From a virus, in the IMG/VR virus record IMGVR_UViG_3300028801_000007, positions 1 to 64,000 of that record: a DNA stretch of 64,000 nucleotides. One strand, given 5' to 3'. The notes under the pieces were generated by a model. It did not search any database. It saw only the letters and a program-made list of their open reading frames with translations, and was not told the DNA's origin. This document shows, piece by piece, positions 1-7,297 of the stretch (position 1 is the stretch's first letter; each line of letters starts with the position of its first letter). The translations under genes and the position numbers were made by a program.

Positions 1-148
1 CTCCGCTATTTCGCGTCGATCGACGAATTTTCTTACGCCGAGGAAACCAAGTTACTCAGCTCGATATCGCCGACAGTCCTTATCGGTCAACTGCGGAAAT
101 TGCGGAAAGATTTAAGGGCAGCAAAAAGGGCGATCGACCCTGCGCCCC
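1..148. repeat. Direct repeat copy A (148 bp, extends off window)
   Basis: This segment matches 61125-61272 at all but one position by eye (G at 129 against A in the other copy, giving R against K). Both copies are in the same reading frame. The match stops sharply after 148/61272. It may continue to the left of the window. Confidence 0.95.
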
Positions 149-351
149 GCCGCATCATGCGCCCCTGCGAATACGGTCTGCTCGGTACAGTGCGCGATTT
201 GGAAACGCAGATGGGGACCGTCGAAGCCTATAACCGGCTCTGCGACGCGGCCCAGCGGTTGAAGGCAAAGATCGATGCCGGTGACGCCGAGCAGCAGCAC
301 AAGATGTGGGCGACTGATCCGAATTTTATCTACCCAGCGGAGCAGAGATGA
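1..351 (+). CDS. Partial phage mosaic protein, 5' end cut by window edge
   Basis: The reading frame is open from base 1 to the stop at 351, so the start lies outside the window. The first 49 codons (LRYFASIDEF onward) are nearly identical to an internal segment of the 466-residue gene at 60801-62201; the remaining 67 residues differ, and end in a hydrophilic, probably helical region. This looks like a modular early phage protein built from exchangeable segments. I know of no function. Its stop overlaps the next start in an ATGA. Confidence 0.75.
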   Translation, partial: LRYFASIDEFSYAEETKLLSSISPTVLIGQLRKLRKDLRAAKRAIDPAPRRIMRPCEYGLLGTVRDLETQMGTVEAYNRLCDAAQRLKAKIDAGDAEQQHKMWATDPNFIYPAEQR

Positions 352-461
352 CCGACCCCGACGACTGGGCCGAGCCCGAATACCACGACGAGCACCGCAC
401 TTGCCAGCATGGTATTGGGCTGGGTGGGGATTGTGATTGGTGTGGGGAGATGGGGGAATGA
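348..461 (+). CDS. Small Cys-rich phage protein (37 aa)
   Basis: The start overlaps the previous stop (ATGA) and its own stop overlaps the next start, which indicates translational coupling. The acidic N-terminus is followed by HRTCQHGIGLGGDCDWC, an arrangement of Cys and His residues that could bind one metal ion. No function is known to me. It is too short for usual gene-length cut-offs. Confidence 0.6.
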   Translation: MTDPDDWAEPEYHDEHRTCQHGIGLGGDCDWCGEMGE

Positions 462-517
462 GTGAAGCGATGAACGACTTACTTGCGACGACTCGCAGAT
501 TTTGGGGTTTAGAATGA
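458..517 (+). CDS. Possible 19-residue coupled peptide
   Basis: The ATG at 458 overlaps the preceding stop and the TGA at 515-517 overlaps the ATG of the DUF4224 gene. The four-gene ATGA chain is the only support. It may simply be a translational bridge to the excisionase-like gene. Confidence 0.3.
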   Translation: MSEAMNDLLATTRRFWGLE

Positions 518-699
518 TACTGAAACCGGAAGAGGTGGTGAATATCACGGGCTTGCACCAAGCCAAGCGCCAGGCCCGTTGGTTCGCGCAGCATGGCATC
601 AAGGCGACGATCAACGCCGCGAATCAGTGCGTGGTGTTCGTCAAGGATATCGAGGCGCCCGTGATCGCGCCACGCCCGCAACTGAGGTTGGCAAAATGA
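514..699 (+). CDS. DUF4224-type excisionase-like protein
   Basis: This 61-residue protein (MILKPEEVVNITGLHQAKRQ) has the layout of DUF4224 proteins: an N-terminal helix-turn-helix beginning L-x-x-E-E-V-x-x-x-T-G, then a short basic strand region. Members commonly sit directly upstream of phage integrases, and an excisionase or directionality role is presumed. Here it overlaps the integrase start by an ATGA. I chose the ATG at 514 because it couples to the upstream stop. Function is inferred from position and family resemblance only. Confidence 0.7.
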   Translation: MILKPEEVVNITGLHQAKRQARWFAQHGIKATINAANQCVVFVKDIEAPVIAPRPQLRLAK

Positions 700-1706
700 G
701 CCGTCCACGCAAAAAGCTGCGCGACCCGCTCGGCAATCTGTTGCCGCCGAAGATGCATTTTCGGCACGGCGCCTATTATCTGGCCAAGCCGGACACGCGA
801 TTTATTCACCTGGGCCGCGAATTTGCCACTGCCATGCAGCAATACACGTTGCGCGTGGCGCCGACCGGCAAAGACGCGATGCAGTGTTTGATCGAGGAAT
901 GGCGCAAGGACAAATTGCCCGCCTACGCCGAGAAGACCCGTGACGATTACGGGCGCATGTTGGACGGCATCGCCACGGCCTTTAGCGAATTCAATGTGGC
1001 CCAGGTCACGCCGGCCGACGTGTACGCGTTTTGTAGCCAGTGGAAAGATAAGCCACGCAGCGCAAATTCGTACCGCTCTCTGATGGCCATGCTATTCACC
1101 TACGGCGCAAGCACCGGCTGGCCGAATGATAACCCTGCGCGACAGTCTTTGACGTTCAAGCCCGCACCGAAACGCGATCGATACCTGACCGACAGCGAGA
1201 TTATCAAGATCAAGCACGGCGCACTGACCGGCAAGGATGAGCGGGATAACGTCAGCGGCCCGATGGTGTGCGCATTCATAGACTTGGCATTGGCGACCGC
1301 GCAACGTGTGGGCGACCTGCTGGCGCTCGACTGGTCTGACGTGAGTGATGCCGGGATTTATTTCCACCCCGCCAAGACCGTGAACAGCACCGGGGTTCGG
1401 CTGCTGATCGAGATGAGTCCGATCCTCAGCGAGATTTTGGACCGGTGCGGCCGCGCTAAACTTGGGCCGGTGATTCACCGCCAGGACGGCAAGCCATTCA
1501 CCTACAGCGGCCTACAAACGGCGTGGCGCCGAGCTCGCGATCGTGCCAAATTGCACAACGCGCACATCCACGATTTGCGAGCTAAAGCACTGACGGACAT
1601 GGAGCACGCGAAGGAGGCTCAGGCACTGGCCGGACACGCCACAGAAGGTATGACCGCGCACTATCGCAAGGCGCGAACAGTGACAAAAGTAAAGGCCGCA
1701 TTATGA
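696..1706 (+). CDS. int: Phage tyrosine integrase
   Basis: This 336-residue site-specific recombinase would insert and excise the phage at the tRNA-derived core lying 60 bp downstream. The N-terminal third is a basic arm-binding region followed by a SAM-like core-binding domain (EEWRKDKLPAYAEKTRDDYG). The catalytic domain shows the first Arg in TAQRVGDLL, the H-x-x-R box in HDLRAKAL, the second His in LAGHAT, and the Tyr nucleophile in TAHYRKAR. The ATG at 696 overlaps the DUF4224 stop; a longer upstream reading frame is rejected because it would cover that gene. Gene, core and orientation form a normal int-att cassette. Confidence 0.95.
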   Translation: MSRPRKKLRDPLGNLLPPKMHFRHGAYYLAKPDTRFIHLGREFATAMQQYTLRVAPTGKDAMQCLIEEWRKDKLPAYAEKTRDDYGRMLDGIATAFSEFNVAQVTPADVYAFCSQWKDKPRSANSYRSLMAMLFTYGASTGWPNDNPARQSLTFKPAPKRDRYLTDSEIIKIKHGALTGKDERDNVSGPMVCAFIDLALATAQRVGDLLALDWSDVSDAGIYFHPAKTVNSTGVRLLIEMSPILSEILDRCGRAKLGPVIHRQDGKPFTYSGLQTAWRRARDRAKLHNAHIHDLRAKALTDMEHAKEAQALAGHATEGMTAHYRKARTVTKVKAAL

Positions 1707-1738
1707 TCGGTTATGAACACCGATCACCATACGGCCTT
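1692..1738 (+). terminator. Inverted repeat over the int stop codon
   Basis: AAGGCCG at 1692 pairs with CGGCCTT ending at 1738, and ATCGGT pairs with ACCGAT around a 7-base loop. It overlaps the last codons of int. There is no long T-run after it, so it could be a weak terminator or retroregulator of int, or part of the attachment region. Confidence 0.5.
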
Positions 1739-1768
1739 ACGAGTACTATATAAATCAAGGGTTTAATG

Positions 1769-1810
1769 TCGGGGCGAGAGGATTTGAACCTCCGACCACC
1801 TGGACCCCAT
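1769..1810 (-). other. attP: Attachment core: 3' part of tRNA-Pro(GGG)
   Basis: Read on the minus strand this is the end of a tRNA-Pro: anticodon loop ATGGGGT, the 3' anticodon strand CCAGG, variable loop, T-arm GGAGG-TTCAAAT-CCTCT and the 3' acceptor strand CGCCCCGA. The 5' half of the tRNA is absent: the sequence beyond 1810 does not form a D-arm or an acceptor strand. Integrase lies on one side and unrelated small phage-like genes on the other, which is the attP arrangement rather than attL or attR. A further AT-rich inverted repeat lies at 1863-1898 (TTTTAA-atGGTGA against TTCACC-TTAAAA). Confidence 0.8.
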
Positions 1811-1965
1811 GCATGCAGTCTGGTATCGAGAAAATCCAGTATTTATAAGGTGCTCAAGGAAATTTTAAATGGTGATTGTTCATAATTCACCTTAAAAATA
1901 TAGCCCAAACATCCTTATATTTACTACGTACTGATCGGAATTATGAACAGTTTTTGGAGTCAAAA

Positions 1966-2193
1966 ATGAAGCGAAAAAACCCACAGATAGAAGTAGACGC
2001 GTTCAATGCAATTATGGGGGTTGGCGATCCGATTGACTACTGGGAAATTCTTGGGGAGGGTGACCCGAAGCGGTACACCACCCGAGCGCCTGCCGAAGTA
2101 TTGAGCGGGCACACGGCGGTCGTATGGGTAAATGAGAAATCCGGCTGCCTGTCGATTTCGCATTGTCTGCCGGCCAATCCAAACGCAAAATAG
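1966..2193 (+). CDS. Hypothetical protein (75 aa)
   Basis: I chose the ATG at 1966 because GGAG sits 7 bases upstream; a longer open frame starts at 1876 but lacks a ribosome site. The protein begins MKRKNPQIEVDAFNAIMGVG, is mixed alpha/beta in character and has no recognisable domain. It is the first gene to the right of the attachment core. Confidence 0.6.
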   Translation: MKRKNPQIEVDAFNAIMGVGDPIDYWEILGEGDPKRYTTRAPAEVLSGHTAVVWVNEKSGCLSISHCLPANPNAK

Positions 2194-2204
2194 GATTTGC
2201 CATC

Positions 2205-2744
2205 ATGACCAAAGAAGACTTCGAATCTGCCACCGCAGCACTCCCCGAAGGTGTGAGCTGGGGCGATCCGCTGACGCCGGAGATTGCGCGGGGGATTGGG
2301 ATGGCTTGGGCGGATAAAGCTGCCGAGACTTTCAATTCCATGCGAAAAACTGCCCGGGCCGCCGGCAATGTCGAGCGAGCGTATATTTACGCGGATGTGG
2401 TGGTACGTATTCGGGCAATTGATGCGCTAAGAGCGCGGGAGAAAAGGATGTCGGCTATAAAATTGACTTCCAGTGAGCTTCTGATTCTAAGATTCGACAA
2501 TTCAAACCCTGAGCCGCGAAGGTTTCGAGCGGATGATGTCGAAGTATCTATTGTTGCCTCAGAAAATGGGGTTGAGGGGCAGCCAGATTTACCGGCCCTG
2601 GGATTCTGCATAACAACCACTCCCGATAGTCATGGAGAGCAAATCAGGGCGATCTTCGACATCGATAGCTACGAGGAAATAGACCTCTTACGCCGCTATT
2701 GCGAGATGACGCTTGAGCTGTTCCGCGATGGAAGGCTGGATTGA
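2205..2744 (+). CDS. Hypothetical protein (179 aa)
   Basis: The predicted protein has a helical N-terminal half (about residues 1-80) rich in Ala and Arg, then a mixed strand region and an acidic C-terminal helix ending in EMTLELFRDGRLD. No known family is recognised. A start 14 codons earlier is possible but has no ribosome site. It lies in the plus-strand group that ends at the convergence with the late operon. Confidence 0.6.
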   Translation: MTKEDFESATAALPEGVSWGDPLTPEIARGIGMAWADKAAETFNSMRKTARAAGNVERAYIYADVVVRIRAIDALRAREKRMSAIKLTSSELLILRFDNSNPEPRRFRADDVEVSIVASENGVEGQPDLPALGFCITTTPDSHGEQIRAIFDIDSYEEIDLLRRYCEMTLELFRDGRLD

Positions 2745-2771
2745 TCGTCGCCACTGGCGAGAGGAGATGGG

Positions 2772-2975
2772 ATGGGCAGAAAACGTTATATGTTTGACGA
2801 ACTCGGCAGTCTTGAGAAATTGATGCGCTTAGCGGCCAACGATAAGACGGGCACGAAATTCGTGGCGGTCAACTTTTCTCGGGCAGCGGCCCTGCGATAT
2901 GCGAAGGCTATCAAAAATATTCGAGGCAAGCTGATTGATATTGCCATAACGCGAACCACCGGGAGAAATGGATAA
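2772..2975 (+). CDS. Hypothetical basic protein (67 aa)
   Basis: A strong AGAGGAG lies just upstream of the ATG. The protein (MGRKRYMFDELGSLEKLMRL) is basic and probably helical. Its TAA overlaps the next start in TAATG, so the pair is probably coupled. No function is recognised. Confidence 0.6.
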   Translation: MGRKRYMFDELGSLEKLMRLAANDKTGTKFVAVNFSRAAALRYAKAIKNIRGKLIDIAITRTTGRNG

Positions 2976-3310
2976 TGAATCTCAAGCTGCGCCGTCTATG
3001 CGAAAGAATGGCCCGCGCCAATCGCCTAAACACGCGCGGCCTGCGGTCATACCGGCGTCAGTTCGCCAAAGCTCACAAGGATCAGCATTCGTTAGTCACC
3101 CAAGTGGTATCCGGCTATGCCGGGAAGCCGCTCAATGCCGAGACCCGAGACGCGATGCTCGTCGACTTGATGAAAGCTTTGCCGCCCGCACCGGTCATGG
3201 ATTATGTGCAATCGGTATCGGTCGACGCCGACCGCAAGGCGACGTTCACGCTAACGCCCGAGTTTTCGGCGCTGCTGCGTGCGCAGGGATACGGCGATGC
3301 TGAATCTTAG
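2975..3310 (+). CDS. Hypothetical protein (111 aa)
   Basis: The start overlaps the upstream stop. The N-terminal 40 residues are strongly basic (KLRRLCERMARANRLNTRGL) and could bind nucleic acid; the rest is neutral alpha/beta. No family is recognised. Confidence 0.6.
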   Translation: MNLKLRRLCERMARANRLNTRGLRSYRRQFAKAHKDQHSLVTQVVSGYAGKPLNAETRDAMLVDLMKALPPAPVMDYVQSVSVDADRKATFTLTPEFSALLRAQGYGDAES

Positions 3311-3566
3311 TTGGATCGATCCTCGCCAAACCGTGCATCTCGAATCGGGGTACGGTCTGGATGCGATTGGCGCGATGAAAGGCATTGATCTGCCGCGCAA
3401 TAATACAGAGCCGGACGCCCTCTATCGCAATCGATTGACGATCCGCCTATGGGAATGGCGCGGCCCGACGAGCGGCGACGAAACTACCGCGCCAGCGGAT
3501 GACAGCAAGCCCCGCGAAAACCACATCCGCGATGCCATAAATGCCTCTAATGGATGGCGTGATTAA
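3297..3566 (+). CDS. Hypothetical protein (89 aa)
   Basis: This frame overlaps the previous gene by 14 bases and starts MLNLSWIDPRQTV. It ends inside the 3' end of the convergent lipase gene (20-base overlap), so the plus-strand operon and the long minus-strand late operon meet here without a visible terminator. Confidence 0.55.
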   Translation: MLNLSWIDPRQTVHLESGYGLDAIGAMKGIDLPRNNTEPDALYRNRLTIRLWEWRGPTSGDETTAPADDSKPRENHIRDAINASNGWRD

Positions 3567-4146
3567 CAGCAAGAGACGCGATCACCCGATCCATCAAATG
3601 ATCATCTACATCCGGCACCAGCCCCGCGGGTTTTCCAACCTGACGCACTACCCCGCCGGCACGCCATAGTGGTGGCACATCAGGAACCGGATCGCTTCCA
3701 TTGCGGCATAGCCACGGGTTGATCGACTTGAGCAGATCGGCAACGCAGGACGTGGGGCTGATGCGGGGCGACTCGAATCCGTAGACAGCAATAGGCATGA
3801 TGCCAGAGAGAGTCATCTCGGTAGCTGCGCACAAAGCGATAGCGGCACCGAGAGAGTGGCCGACGAGCGTAACCGGCTGGCCATTGATCGCCGCCAGGAC
3901 ATCCGTGGCGATAGACTGCCACGCATCCCAAAAACCCGCATGTACGGGACCGACGCCCATCACATCGGTGGTCAGTGCATCAAAGTCATGCAGCCACGCA
4001 TCGATATCGTCGGAGCCGCGGAACGCCACAACAAGACCCGCCGGAGTCTGTCGCACTATCGCCCGAGAGGCGCTATCTGCTATGCCGATATCGGGCGCTG
4101 CGGCATAGGCCTCCTGCGCCAGAAACGCATAATCGAGAGGAATCAT
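3547..4146 (-). CDS. Class 3-type lipase/esterase
   Basis: This 199-residue alpha/beta hydrolase carries the nucleophile elbow GHSLGAA (Ser near residue 98) and an upstream VVAFRGSDD strand-loop typical of class 3 lipases. Asp in GSDPVPDVPP and His in DDHLMDR are candidates for the rest of the triad. No signal peptide is visible. It is the last gene of the late operon and is coupled (ATGA) to a secreted small protein. It might hydrolyse phospholipid during host lysis or alter the lysogen; the sequence does not decide. Confidence 0.8.
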   Translation of the reverse strand: MIPLDYAFLAQEAYAAAPDIGIADSASRAIVRQTPAGLVVAFRGSDDIDAWLHDFDALTTDVMGVGPVHAGFWDAWQSIATDVLAAINGQPVTLVGHSLGAAIALCAATEMTLSGIMPIAVYGFESPRISPTSCVADLLKSINPWLCRNGSDPVPDVPPLWRAGGVVRQVGKPAGLVPDVDDHLMDRVIASLAVNHAIH

Positions 4147-4442
4147 TGCGGCGTGCTGTATCGCATAAGATCAGCCTGGAATCGCGCCTTTGCATCAGTT
4201 GCCTGACGAGCAACCTCAGCATTAGCTCGGTCAATGATGTGCGGGCAGTACAATGCCTCATTAACATCGCTCCAGGAAATTTCCCCCATTCCCAACGCAT
4301 TAAAATTGGATGGCGCTCGAACCGCATTTAGATTCTGATTTACACCGTCTAACACGCAGCGGGTTGCTGTGTCTTGAAGTGTGGCGGCCTGAGCGTTTGT
4401 CAGTGCGATGGCAAAAATCGCGGCAGCAAGCGTCTTCATCAT
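4143..4442 (-). CDS. Secreted small protein (99 aa)
   Basis: A clear signal peptide (MMKTLAAAIFAIALTNAQA) ends with an Ala-x-Ala type cleavage site near residue 20. The mature part has two Cys (RCVLDG and YCPHI) that could form a disulphide in the periplasm. Both ends overlap neighbours by ATGA, between a lipoprotein gene and the lipase gene. Confidence 0.65.
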   Translation of the reverse strand: MMKTLAAAIFAIALTNAQAATLQDTATRCVLDGVNQNLNAVRAPSNFNALGMGEISWSDVNEALYCPHIIDRANAEVARQATDAKARFQADLMRYSTPQ

Positions 4443-4873
4443 TGCACCTCAGGTGTTGATGCAGCGGTTGGAGCAGTCGTAACGGGCAACGCATTGATAA
4501 TCTGCGTCAGAATCGGCTGAGCTAGCGTCAAACCAAGCAGAATAGCTGGCTGATTCGGCAGGTCCGGCAGCGAGCCGACAAGCGTAATCAGCGCCGGGAA
4601 GGCCGTGGCTTGCAACGTCTGGAGGCTCGCCACATTGATAACCGCGCCGGCCGCGCAAACGGCCTTATTATCCGGGATGATCGTATTTGTCAGCAGCGAT
4701 TGCTGGCTCGCGGTCAGGAGCGGCGAGACCGATAACACGGCCAAGTCAGCATTCACAATCGGGCAAAAATCCGTCACAAGTTGCTGCGGCGTGGGGATGG
4801 ACACGGGAGCCGAGGTGCAGCCGGCGAATGCAACACAAACAGCGGCCAAGGCCGCGATAAAGATCGATTTCAT
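4439..4873 (-). CDS. Lipoprotein (144 aa)
   Basis: I placed the start at 4873 because MKSIFIAALAAVCVAFAGC is a standard lipoprotein signal with lipobox FAGC. The mature part is Ala/Leu/Thr rich and probably helical, with a second Cys pair. It belongs to the terminal cluster of envelope-directed genes. A spanin-like (o-spanin) role is possible, but its length and composition are not diagnostic. Confidence 0.7.
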   Translation of the reverse strand: MKSIFIAALAAVCVAFAGCTSAPVSIPTPQQLVTDFCPIVNADLAVLSVSPLLTASQQSLLTNTIIPDNKAVCAAGAVINVASLQTLQATAFPALITLVGSLPDLPNQPAILLGLTLAQPILTQIINALPVTTAPTAASTPEVQ

Positions 4874-4880
4874 GATTTTC

Positions 4881-5186
4881 CTAAGGTAGAGAGATTTTTG
4901 CGGCGGCACCAACGGCGCTTGTGACCGCACCGGCTACAGCACTGGCACCTGCTGCACCGGCCGCAATCGGGGCAGAGGCGCTGACACCAGCCTCTTGAAA
5001 ATGGATAGCGTAGTTGCCGTTGTTCTCGGTCGCATCGAGACTGAGTGACGTTAAATCTCGGCCGTCTTGCACTAGCGCTTCGCAGCAGACCATTTTCTTG
5101 AGATCGGCGCTGTAGAACGGGCGAACGATATAGGTCGAGCATCCGGATAGGCCAGCGAGCGCCAAGACCAACAGAGCGCGAATCAT
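4881..5186 (-). CDS. Lipoprotein (101 aa)
   Basis: The signal MIRALLVLALAGLSGC gives a lipobox LSGC. A middle section (STYIVRPFYSADLKKMVCCEA) is followed by a Gly/Ala-rich tail that could lie against or in a membrane. The start overlaps the stop of the upstream holin-like gene. Together with 4439-4873 it makes two consecutive lipoproteins after a membrane protein, which fits an envelope disruption module. Confidence 0.7.
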   Translation of the reverse strand: MIRALLVLALAGLSGCSTYIVRPFYSADLKKMVCCEALVQDGRDLTSLSLDATENNGNYAIHFQEAGVSASAPIAAGAAGASAVAGAVTSAVGAAAKISLP

Positions 5187-5410
5187 GCTGCGGGTGCGGC
5201 TGGGACGGCAATCGGAGCAGCGACGACGGCGCCGAACTTGGCTTTGATCGCCATCTGAGCGACGTGCCCGGCGGCCACTGCACCACCGACCAGAAGCGGC
5301 ATAACATCGGCCGGCACCGGATGGCCGAATCCCGTGAAAATCCACTGAATCAAGCCAGCAACCGAGCCCGAGGTGACGGCTACGCCGCCGGTGACAAGTG
5401 CGTTATTCAT
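5183..5410 (-). CDS. Small membrane protein, holin-like
   Basis: This 75-residue protein (start MNNALVTGGV) has two hydrophobic segments, about residues 3-27 and 34-55, and an Ala/Pro/Val tail. Size and topology suit a class II holin or a superinfection-type membrane protein. It is upstream of two lipoproteins and a lipase and downstream of an inserted endonuclease gene. No family motif proves the assignment. Confidence 0.55.
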   Translation of the reverse strand: MNNALVTGGVAVTSGSVAGLIQWIFTGFGHPVPADVMPLLVGGAVAAGHVAQMAIKAKFGAVVAAPIAVPAAPAA

Positions 5411-5464
5411 TGATGCTCCTATGCGGGTTGGTGAGTCGATACGGGTAACTTCAGGCAAAAAAAT

Positions 5465-5480
5465 ACCCGCCGAAGCGGGT
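5465..5480 (-). terminator. Rho-independent terminator
   Basis: On the minus strand ACCCGC-ttcg-GCGGGT is followed by a T-rich run. It lies just after the 5491-6522 endonuclease gene. Confidence 0.8.
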
Positions 5481-5490
5481 TTGTGATGGA

Positions 5491-6522
5491 TTAAGCGGAC
5501 AGTATTCGTTCGGGCGGCCATCCTCTGCTATGCCGGAAATATAGCGTTCCAGCTTTCAACCCAAGTTCGCGCGACCACTGCGCAATCGTTAGTCGTTTAC
5601 CTTGGTGCTCAATGAAAACGTTGTTGCGTTTGTTGTTCGCCTGCTCTTCATTGGTCGCCCATTTACAGTTTTCCGGCGAATATCCTTCATTCACACGCTC
5701 TCTCTCCAGTGTCAGGCCCGGCGGCCGCTCCCCCATATCTTGCAGGAAGAATTCGTAACCGCTTCGCCACCGCTCGCAAACGGCGATACCGCGCCCACCA
5801 TATAGGTGAAACTCGCGATACTTCGGGTTCTCGCATCGCGTGCGCATGTCGCGATAGATCGAATACGTACGGTTAAATGCGCTTTTCCGCGAGTGGCCAT
5901 GTTTCGCCCTTGACTGGGCGGCGATTACCTTTTGACATCCGCACGAAGCAGTATGTCCATTGCGAATGTTATCGATATTCGCAACAGTCAGGTTGCCGCA
6001 GTCGCATTGAGCCTCAACCATCCTACCGCGCGCCTGATAACCTGCGCCCCTCACAATCACCAGCTTTCCGAATCTCTGGCCGATAGGCAAAGGAAAGGTT
6101 TCCTGCACTCTTTCCTTCTGGTAGCACCCGCATGACGTCGTCTTGCCTGCGCGGAGGTCTGCGATGGCGGCAACCTTATCCGCTCCGCATACGCACGCGC
6201 ATAAAACTTTACGGCGCGCGCCACTGCCAATCACCTTTCCAGTTTTGATCGTCAATCGACCAAAAACGGATCCGGCGGAAACCGAGGCGATCTTTCCTTC
6301 ATCGGCCATCCTCAGAGCATACGCTTGGGCTGCATCCCGCCTGAGGCAGCCACAGGATTTCTTGATGCCCTTGACCAGTTGTTGGCAACTGGCCTCAGTT
6401 TCAGACCCGCAATCGCAAATGCATCGCACTCTGCGGATATGGAACTTATCGGCCCAAAATGGGCTTGTGACAACGAGCCGGGAGAACCGCGAGCCAATTA
6501 GAGTAAAATCTGACGCAGCCAT
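5491..6522 (-). CDS. Putative homing endonuclease with three zinc ribbons
   Basis: The first two-thirds contain three tandem units of about 60 residues, each starting G-x-x-F-x-R/K-L and ending in a four-Cys ribbon (CICDCG...SCGCL, CACVCG...SCGCY, QCDCGN...SCGCQ). The C-terminal part (YSIYRDMRTRCENPKY through NCKWATNEEQANNKR) is the nuclease-like region shared with the gene at 54152, followed by a short helix-turn-helix-like tail (LTIAQWSRELGLK). The ribbons probably recognise DNA and the C-terminal domain would cut it. It sits inside the lysis cluster as an independent gene, as mobile endonuclease genes do. A dedicated terminator follows. Confidence 0.75.
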   Translation of the reverse strand: MAASDFTLIGSRFSRLVVTSPFWADKFHIRRVRCICDCGSETEASCQQLVKGIKKSCGCLRRDAAQAYALRMADEGKIASVSAGSVFGRLTIKTGKVIGSGARRKVLCACVCGADKVAAIADLRAGKTTSCGCYQKERVQETFPLPIGQRFGKLVIVRGAGYQARGRMVEAQCDCGNLTVANIDNIRNGHTASCGCQKVIAAQSRAKHGHSRKSAFNRTYSIYRDMRTRCENPKYREFHLYGGRGIAVCERWRSGYEFFLQDMGERPPGLTLERERVNEGYSPENCKWATNEEQANNKRNNVFIEHQGKRLTIAQWSRELGLKAGTLYFRHSRGWPPERILSA

Positions 6523-6553
6523 CGTTTAATCTCCGAGATTAGATGGAGGTTAG

Positions 6554-6587
6554 AGGCCCACAAGGTGTTGACGCACCGAGTGGGCCT
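6554..6587 (-). repeat. Inverted repeat between endonuclease genes
   Basis: AGGCCCAC pairs with GTGGGCCT with a nested GGTG/CACC. It has no T-run on either strand. It separates the two endonuclease genes and could be a residual terminator or processing hairpin. Confidence 0.45.
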
Positions 6588-6597
6588 TGTCATTATA

Positions 6598-7104
6598 CTA
6601 TGGCTGTTTCGTGCCACGAAGCTTTTTGTCTTCGTTCTGCGCGTGGCTTACTGCTTTCGTGATTTCAATCCCAGGCTTCACGGCGCGCAGCGATAGCCAT
6701 ATCGGCAGGGTGATTTCGTGGACTCCGAGATTGACACCGCGATGGTGACCGCCGGGAACGGCGACACCCCCAACCTCATGATGACCGCACAGAACGACGA
6801 GGTTTCGGATATCGTCCGGTGACTCAATCGGCTGCTCGCCCATCTTGTGGGTGTAGCCGTACGGATCGAAGACATGCAGCGTATCCAGCATCTTGTCCGT
6901 ATCTAGCGCTGGAAACAGGCTCCACTCGAAAAGGTGATGAACCTCCCGGTTTTCGCGCGATCCGCAAATCCAGCACGGCACATCAAGCTGCTTGACCAGC
7001 AGCCTCTTGTTTTTGCGAAACTCTGAGGACTCGGTACGATCTTCGTGCGCCGGGTAAACCACGTCTTGAGTCAGGCGTTCAGATTGCTCGTGTTCTTTGG
7101 TCAT
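6598..7104 (-). CDS. HNH nuclease-like protein
   Basis: This 168-residue protein has a CWICG zinc knuckle, the catalytic-type pair REVHHLFEWS and the distal DDIRNLVVLCGHHEV, which is the H-N-H order with its metal ligands. The N-terminal 50 residues are charged. It starts by ATGA overlap with a 46-residue gene and lies in the lysis region. It may be a homing endonuclease or a packaging-type HNH protein; its distance from terminase argues for the former. Confidence 0.75.
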   Translation of the reverse strand: MTKEHEQSERLTQDVVYPAHEDRTESSEFRKNKRLLVKQLDVPCWICGSRENREVHHLFEWSLFPALDTDKMLDTLHVFDPYGYTHKMGEQPIESPDDIRNLVVLCGHHEVGGVAVPGGHHRGVNLGVHEITLPIWLSLRAVKPGIEITKAVSHAQNEDKKLRGTKQP

Positions 7105-7241
7105 GGATTTCTCTTTACTGGCTCCGTATCGGAAGGATGGGCCTGCAAGGGCGCACCAAGCTCTTCAGCCATCATCCCCTCTGCCGTGCATTGCGCGCAC
7201 GGAGACTCAAGCGGCACTTTGTGGCTGCATCTGGTTGTCAT
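7101..7241 (-). CDS. Small CxxC protein (46 aa)
   Basis: The frame MTTRCSHKVPLESPCAQC has a C-x(10)-C-x2-C pattern suited to a small zinc site. The stop overlaps the start of the HNH gene (ATGA). It is the first gene after the terminator at 7258. Function unknown. Confidence 0.55.
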   Translation of the reverse strand: MTTRCSHKVPLESPCAQCTAEGMMAEELGAPLQAHPSDTEPVKRNP

Positions 7242-7257
7242 AGTCTAGAAATAAAAA

Positions 7258-7276
7258 ACCCGGCGCGGGGCCGGGT
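7258..7276 (-). terminator. Rho-independent terminator after the endolysin unit
   Basis: On the minus strand ACCCGGC and GCCGGGT form a GC stem with a short loop, followed by six T. It closes the transcript carrying the holin candidate, endolysin and DUF6527 genes. Confidence 0.85.
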
Positions 7277-7297
7277 CAGTGAATAAGTTGAAGCGGA

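Noticed and set aside
579-695. Integrase start at 579
   Set aside because: This would run through the DUF4224 gene in another frame; ATG 696 is coupled to its stop.
112-708. 198-residue minus-strand frame
   Set aside because: It covers four coupled plus-strand genes, including the DUF4224 gene, and has no family resemblance.
1769-1810. Functional tRNA-Pro gene
   Set aside because: Only the 3' part from the anticodon loop is present; no D-arm or 5' acceptor strand.
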